Position numbers and translations under genes: made by a program. From CAUTXO01 sp963542625 (GTDB lineage: Bacteria; Campylobacterota; Campylobacteria; Campylobacterales; SZUA-545): DNA of 35,911 nucleotides. This document shows positions 34,110 through 35,911 of this stretch, one piece after another (the first letter of the stretch is position 1; every line of letters begins with the position of its first letter). Location of the stretch: the NCBI GenBank assembly GCA_963542625.1, contig CAUTXO010000013.1, positions 1 through 35,911 on the forward strand, written 5' to 3'. Under the pieces are notes generated by a model. It saw only the letters and a program-made list of their open reading frames with translations, was not told where the DNA came from and made no database searches.

Positions 34110-35911
34110 ACGAACGGTTTTCGCTACACGCCCTTGCACGGCTTTTGTTTGTTTGTGCTTGCCAAGATCTAGGCTTTTGTTTAAAGCAGCGCTCACATCG
34201 ACGTTTAAGATCCTTCCAGCTTCGCTTAGGCTATCTTTCACGCTTCCTAGCAGTCCGCTAAAGATCCTGTGCGTTTCGTTGTTGATAGCGTTTGTATTCG
34301 TCCAATATTCGTTTTTGCTACGTCTAAACCAGCCCCCACTCGTGTGTTTATGGAAGCTTTGGTATTCGGACAAGTTCAGATTTTTTGCGTTATTTAAACT
34401 GTTTGCGCCAAAGACTAGTCCAGCGTCAGTTAGCTTTGTGCTACTAGATCCGCCAAAGAGCACGTTAGAAGCAGCGCCCAAAATATTACCGCCTAGTTTG
34501 AAAAGCCCTGTTAGTGGCGATAGCGCAAAATCTTTAAAACTTAAATTACTTTTTAGCTTATCGCCAAAGCTTTTCTCGTGCAGTGTGCTGAAATTTGGAT
34601 TAATCAAATGTTGCTGCCTACTTAAACCCTTAGCGCCGCCGCTTAGGCTACCTTCAATTTTATTTAGGCTTTGTAGCATTGCTTGCAAATATAACGTTTG
34701 CGGCTCGCTTTGCGCTTCTATCATTTTAAGCGAATTTTTTATGCTTTCATTTGCACTACGCGGATCTGCGTATCCAGCCCCGCCCGTGCCATCATTGGCT
34801 TTTTGGCTTGTTAAATCATCGCTTGCGCTAATGCTATCTGTTGCGCCGCCACCAAAGCCCACGAGCAAGCTAGCAACGATGGCGCTAACTGCTGCAAAGC
34901 TTGCAAAATTTGCTGGCGGCGGGGCTTGAAGTGATGAAAGCAGCGCGTTGCTTGCATACATTCCACTTTTTGCGGTTTCGTTGCTTGTAGTCGTTAGCAA
35001 GTCTTGCAATTTCATTGCCATTTCAGCCGCAAAAATAACTTTTCTAAGCTCGTGAAGTTTTTTCTGCTTTGCTTCATCGCCTGCGTAAAGACTAGCAAGT
35101 CCTGAATTCATCGCGCCAAGCGAGCTAATAAACTGCCTTGAATACGCCGTGCGCGCACGCGCTAGCTCTTGCGTGCTTGCCACCCCGCTTGATTGCAGTT
35201 GGCTATACTCAAGCGCGGCTAGCTTTAGATCTTGCGCACTATTTAACATATTTGCAATACCGCTCGTGGCTTCATCAACGCCTACTAGCTCAAACTTCAC
35301 GGTCATATTTTGATTAACTTGGCGCTGTAAGTCTTTGAATGCGCCCAGCTCATTGCCCGTTTCACCCTTTAGCTCTAACAGCTCCTTTTTTGCTTGCCAA
35401 GCAGCAGCTAGATCCCCAGCGCGGGTGTAATACTCTATTGTCTGTCTTAGCTTTTGCTCTAATAGCTTCTTGTGTTCGTCCGCGTCTTTTTTGTTAAAAT
35501 CGGCGATTGCCTGTGCGCGCTCGGTGTCTCTAGCTTTTAGCGCAAGCGCTGTGCTTGTCCCAGCAGTGCGGAGAGTTGCAATATGACGCTGCCATTTTAA
35601 GTTAATCTCATCAAGCTTTGCGCCAAGCGGGTTTAGAACTTTTTTAATTTCTTTATCGATTGCGCTCGTGTCTATCTTTGTTTTAAGAGTTTCCTTTGCT
35701 GTGCTAGAACGCAAAAGCTCATCAAGTGCTGCGCGTTTTTCTTTTAGCGCTTTTATCTCTTGCTTTAGGCTGTCTATTTTGTTTCTAGCTTCTAGCCCAT
35801 TTAGGCGAAAGCGCATAGCTTTTGAAAGCTCTTCTCTTTTTTCTTGTATTTCTGCATTTAAAACGCTTTTTCTGTAATCAATCTGCGCTGCTGTTAGCTT
35901 TCTTGCTATTA
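34053..35911 (-). CDS. phage tail tape-measure-like protein, C-terminal part (runs off the window)
   Basis: The frame is open to the right window edge, so the 5' end is missing; about 619 residues are visible. A long coiled-coil region (first 160 residues, rich in Lys/Glu/Ala) is followed by Ala-rich helices, a hydrophobic segment (FAAVSAIVASLLVGFGGG) and Gly/Ser-rich loops, the layout of a tail tape-measure C-terminal region. Its last 19 codons lie inside the convergent tfoX-domain gene, which is not expected for an intact phage gene and suggests truncation at a recombination junction near 34110-34160. AGATCT occurs twice in 1.8 kb, less than in the flanking host genes. Function as phage protein is inferred, not proven. 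Confidence 0.65.
   Translation of the reverse strand, partial: IARKLTAAQIDYRKSVLNAEIQEKREELSKAMRFRLNGLEARNKIDSLKQEIKALKEKRAALDELLRSSTAKETLKTKIDTSAIDKEIKKVLNPLGAKLDEINLKWQRHIATLRTAGTSTALALKARDTERAQAIADFNKKDADEHKKLLEQKLRQTIEYYTRAGDLAAAWQAKKELLELKGETGNELGAFKDLQRQVNQNMTVKFELVGVDEATSGIANMLNSAQDLKLAALEYSQLQSSGVASTQELARARTAYSRQFISSLGAMNSGLASLYAGDEAKQKKLHELRKVIFAAEMAMKLQDLLTTTSNETAKSGMYASNALLSSLQAPPPANFASFAAVSAIVASLLVGFGGGATDSISASDDLTSQKANDGTGGAGYADPRSANESIKNSLKMIEAQSEPQTLYLQAMLQSLNKIEGSLSGGAKGLSRQQHLINPNFSTLHEKSFGDKLKSNLSFKDFALSPLTGLFKLGGNILGAASNVLFGGSSSTKLTDAGLVFGANSLNNAKNLNLSEYQSFHKHTSGGWFRRSKNEYWTNTNAINNETHRIFSGLLGSVKDSLSEAGRILNVDVSAALNKSLDLGKHKQTKAVQGRVAKTVRSFILRQRQLIIHRPKQAA

Noticed and set aside
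34078..34929. Long plus-strand open frame (283 codons) opposite the tape-measure-like gene
   Set aside because: It is antisense to a frame with clear coiled-coil and phage-like composition; its Leu/Ser/Cys-rich product and lack of a ribosome site mark it as a shadow.

Overview
The window looks like chromosomal DNA of a member of Campylobacterota (order Campylobacterales, Campylobacter/Helicobacter-like). The evidence is a four-subunit pyruvate:acceptor oxidoreductase laid out as in Helicobacter pylori (porCDAB), an H. pylori-like dppABCDF operon, a Csd4/Pgp1-type cell-shape carboxypeptidase with the family's unusual Gln zinc ligand, a PglF-type UDP-GlcNAc 4,6-dehydratase, extended TATAAT promoters without clear -35 boxes, and long poly-G/C tracts of the phase-variation type. 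The genus cannot be fixed from the sequence alone; base composition is near 45-50% GC by eye.

Layout. 1-2800 (minus strand): a phase-variable lipoprotein in the OFF state, purN, and a multi-membrane-span protein. 2992-8086 (plus): dppABCDF dipeptide importer. 8087-8326: a possible short RNA with a strong terminator. 8327-9726: surE and a TcdA/ThiF-like E1 enzyme. 9727-10092: GATC-rich spacer with a degenerate duplication. 10093-11613: divergent gph-like phosphatase and prmC. 11692-14824: porCDAB. 14825-15891: a 1.07 kb spacer with two diverged copies of a repeat unit and 14 AGATCT sites. 15892-17489: a lipid A/phosphoethanolamine-transferase-like gene broken by four homopolymer indels, one of them in a C12 tract. 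17545-21200: a nitrate/taurine-type ABC importer translationally coupled to an NnrS-family gene. 21478-23829 (minus): pgm and xth. 23917-34109 (plus): twelve closely packed, mostly overlapping genes (M15 and M14 peptidoglycan peptidases, pglF, a DnaQ-like exonuclease, a small membrane protein, mobA, bioB, a CPA2 antiporter, DUF2157, GDYXXLXY, a DsbB-like protein, a TfoX-domain protein). 34053-35911 (minus): the C-terminal part of a phage tape-measure-like protein running off the window edge and ending inside the tfoX 3' end, which suggests a prophage remnant junction.

The feature that most sets this DNA apart is global: the palindrome AGATCT occurs about 115 times by hand count, where roughly 10 would be expected by chance, and about 40 of these are AAGATCTT. 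It is spread through coding DNA in all phases and is concentrated in several spacers. This resembles the HIP1 palindrome of cyanobacteria or, less likely, a DNA uptake signal, and is the best candidate here for an undescribed system.

Functionally the region mixes central metabolism (Por, Pgm, PurN, MobA, BioB), peptide uptake, envelope building and shaping (Pgp/Csd4-type peptidases, PglF, DsbB, the broken transferase), and a likely nitrogen-oxide-related transport/NnrS unit. Function calls rest on recognised motifs and gene order; no database search was run.
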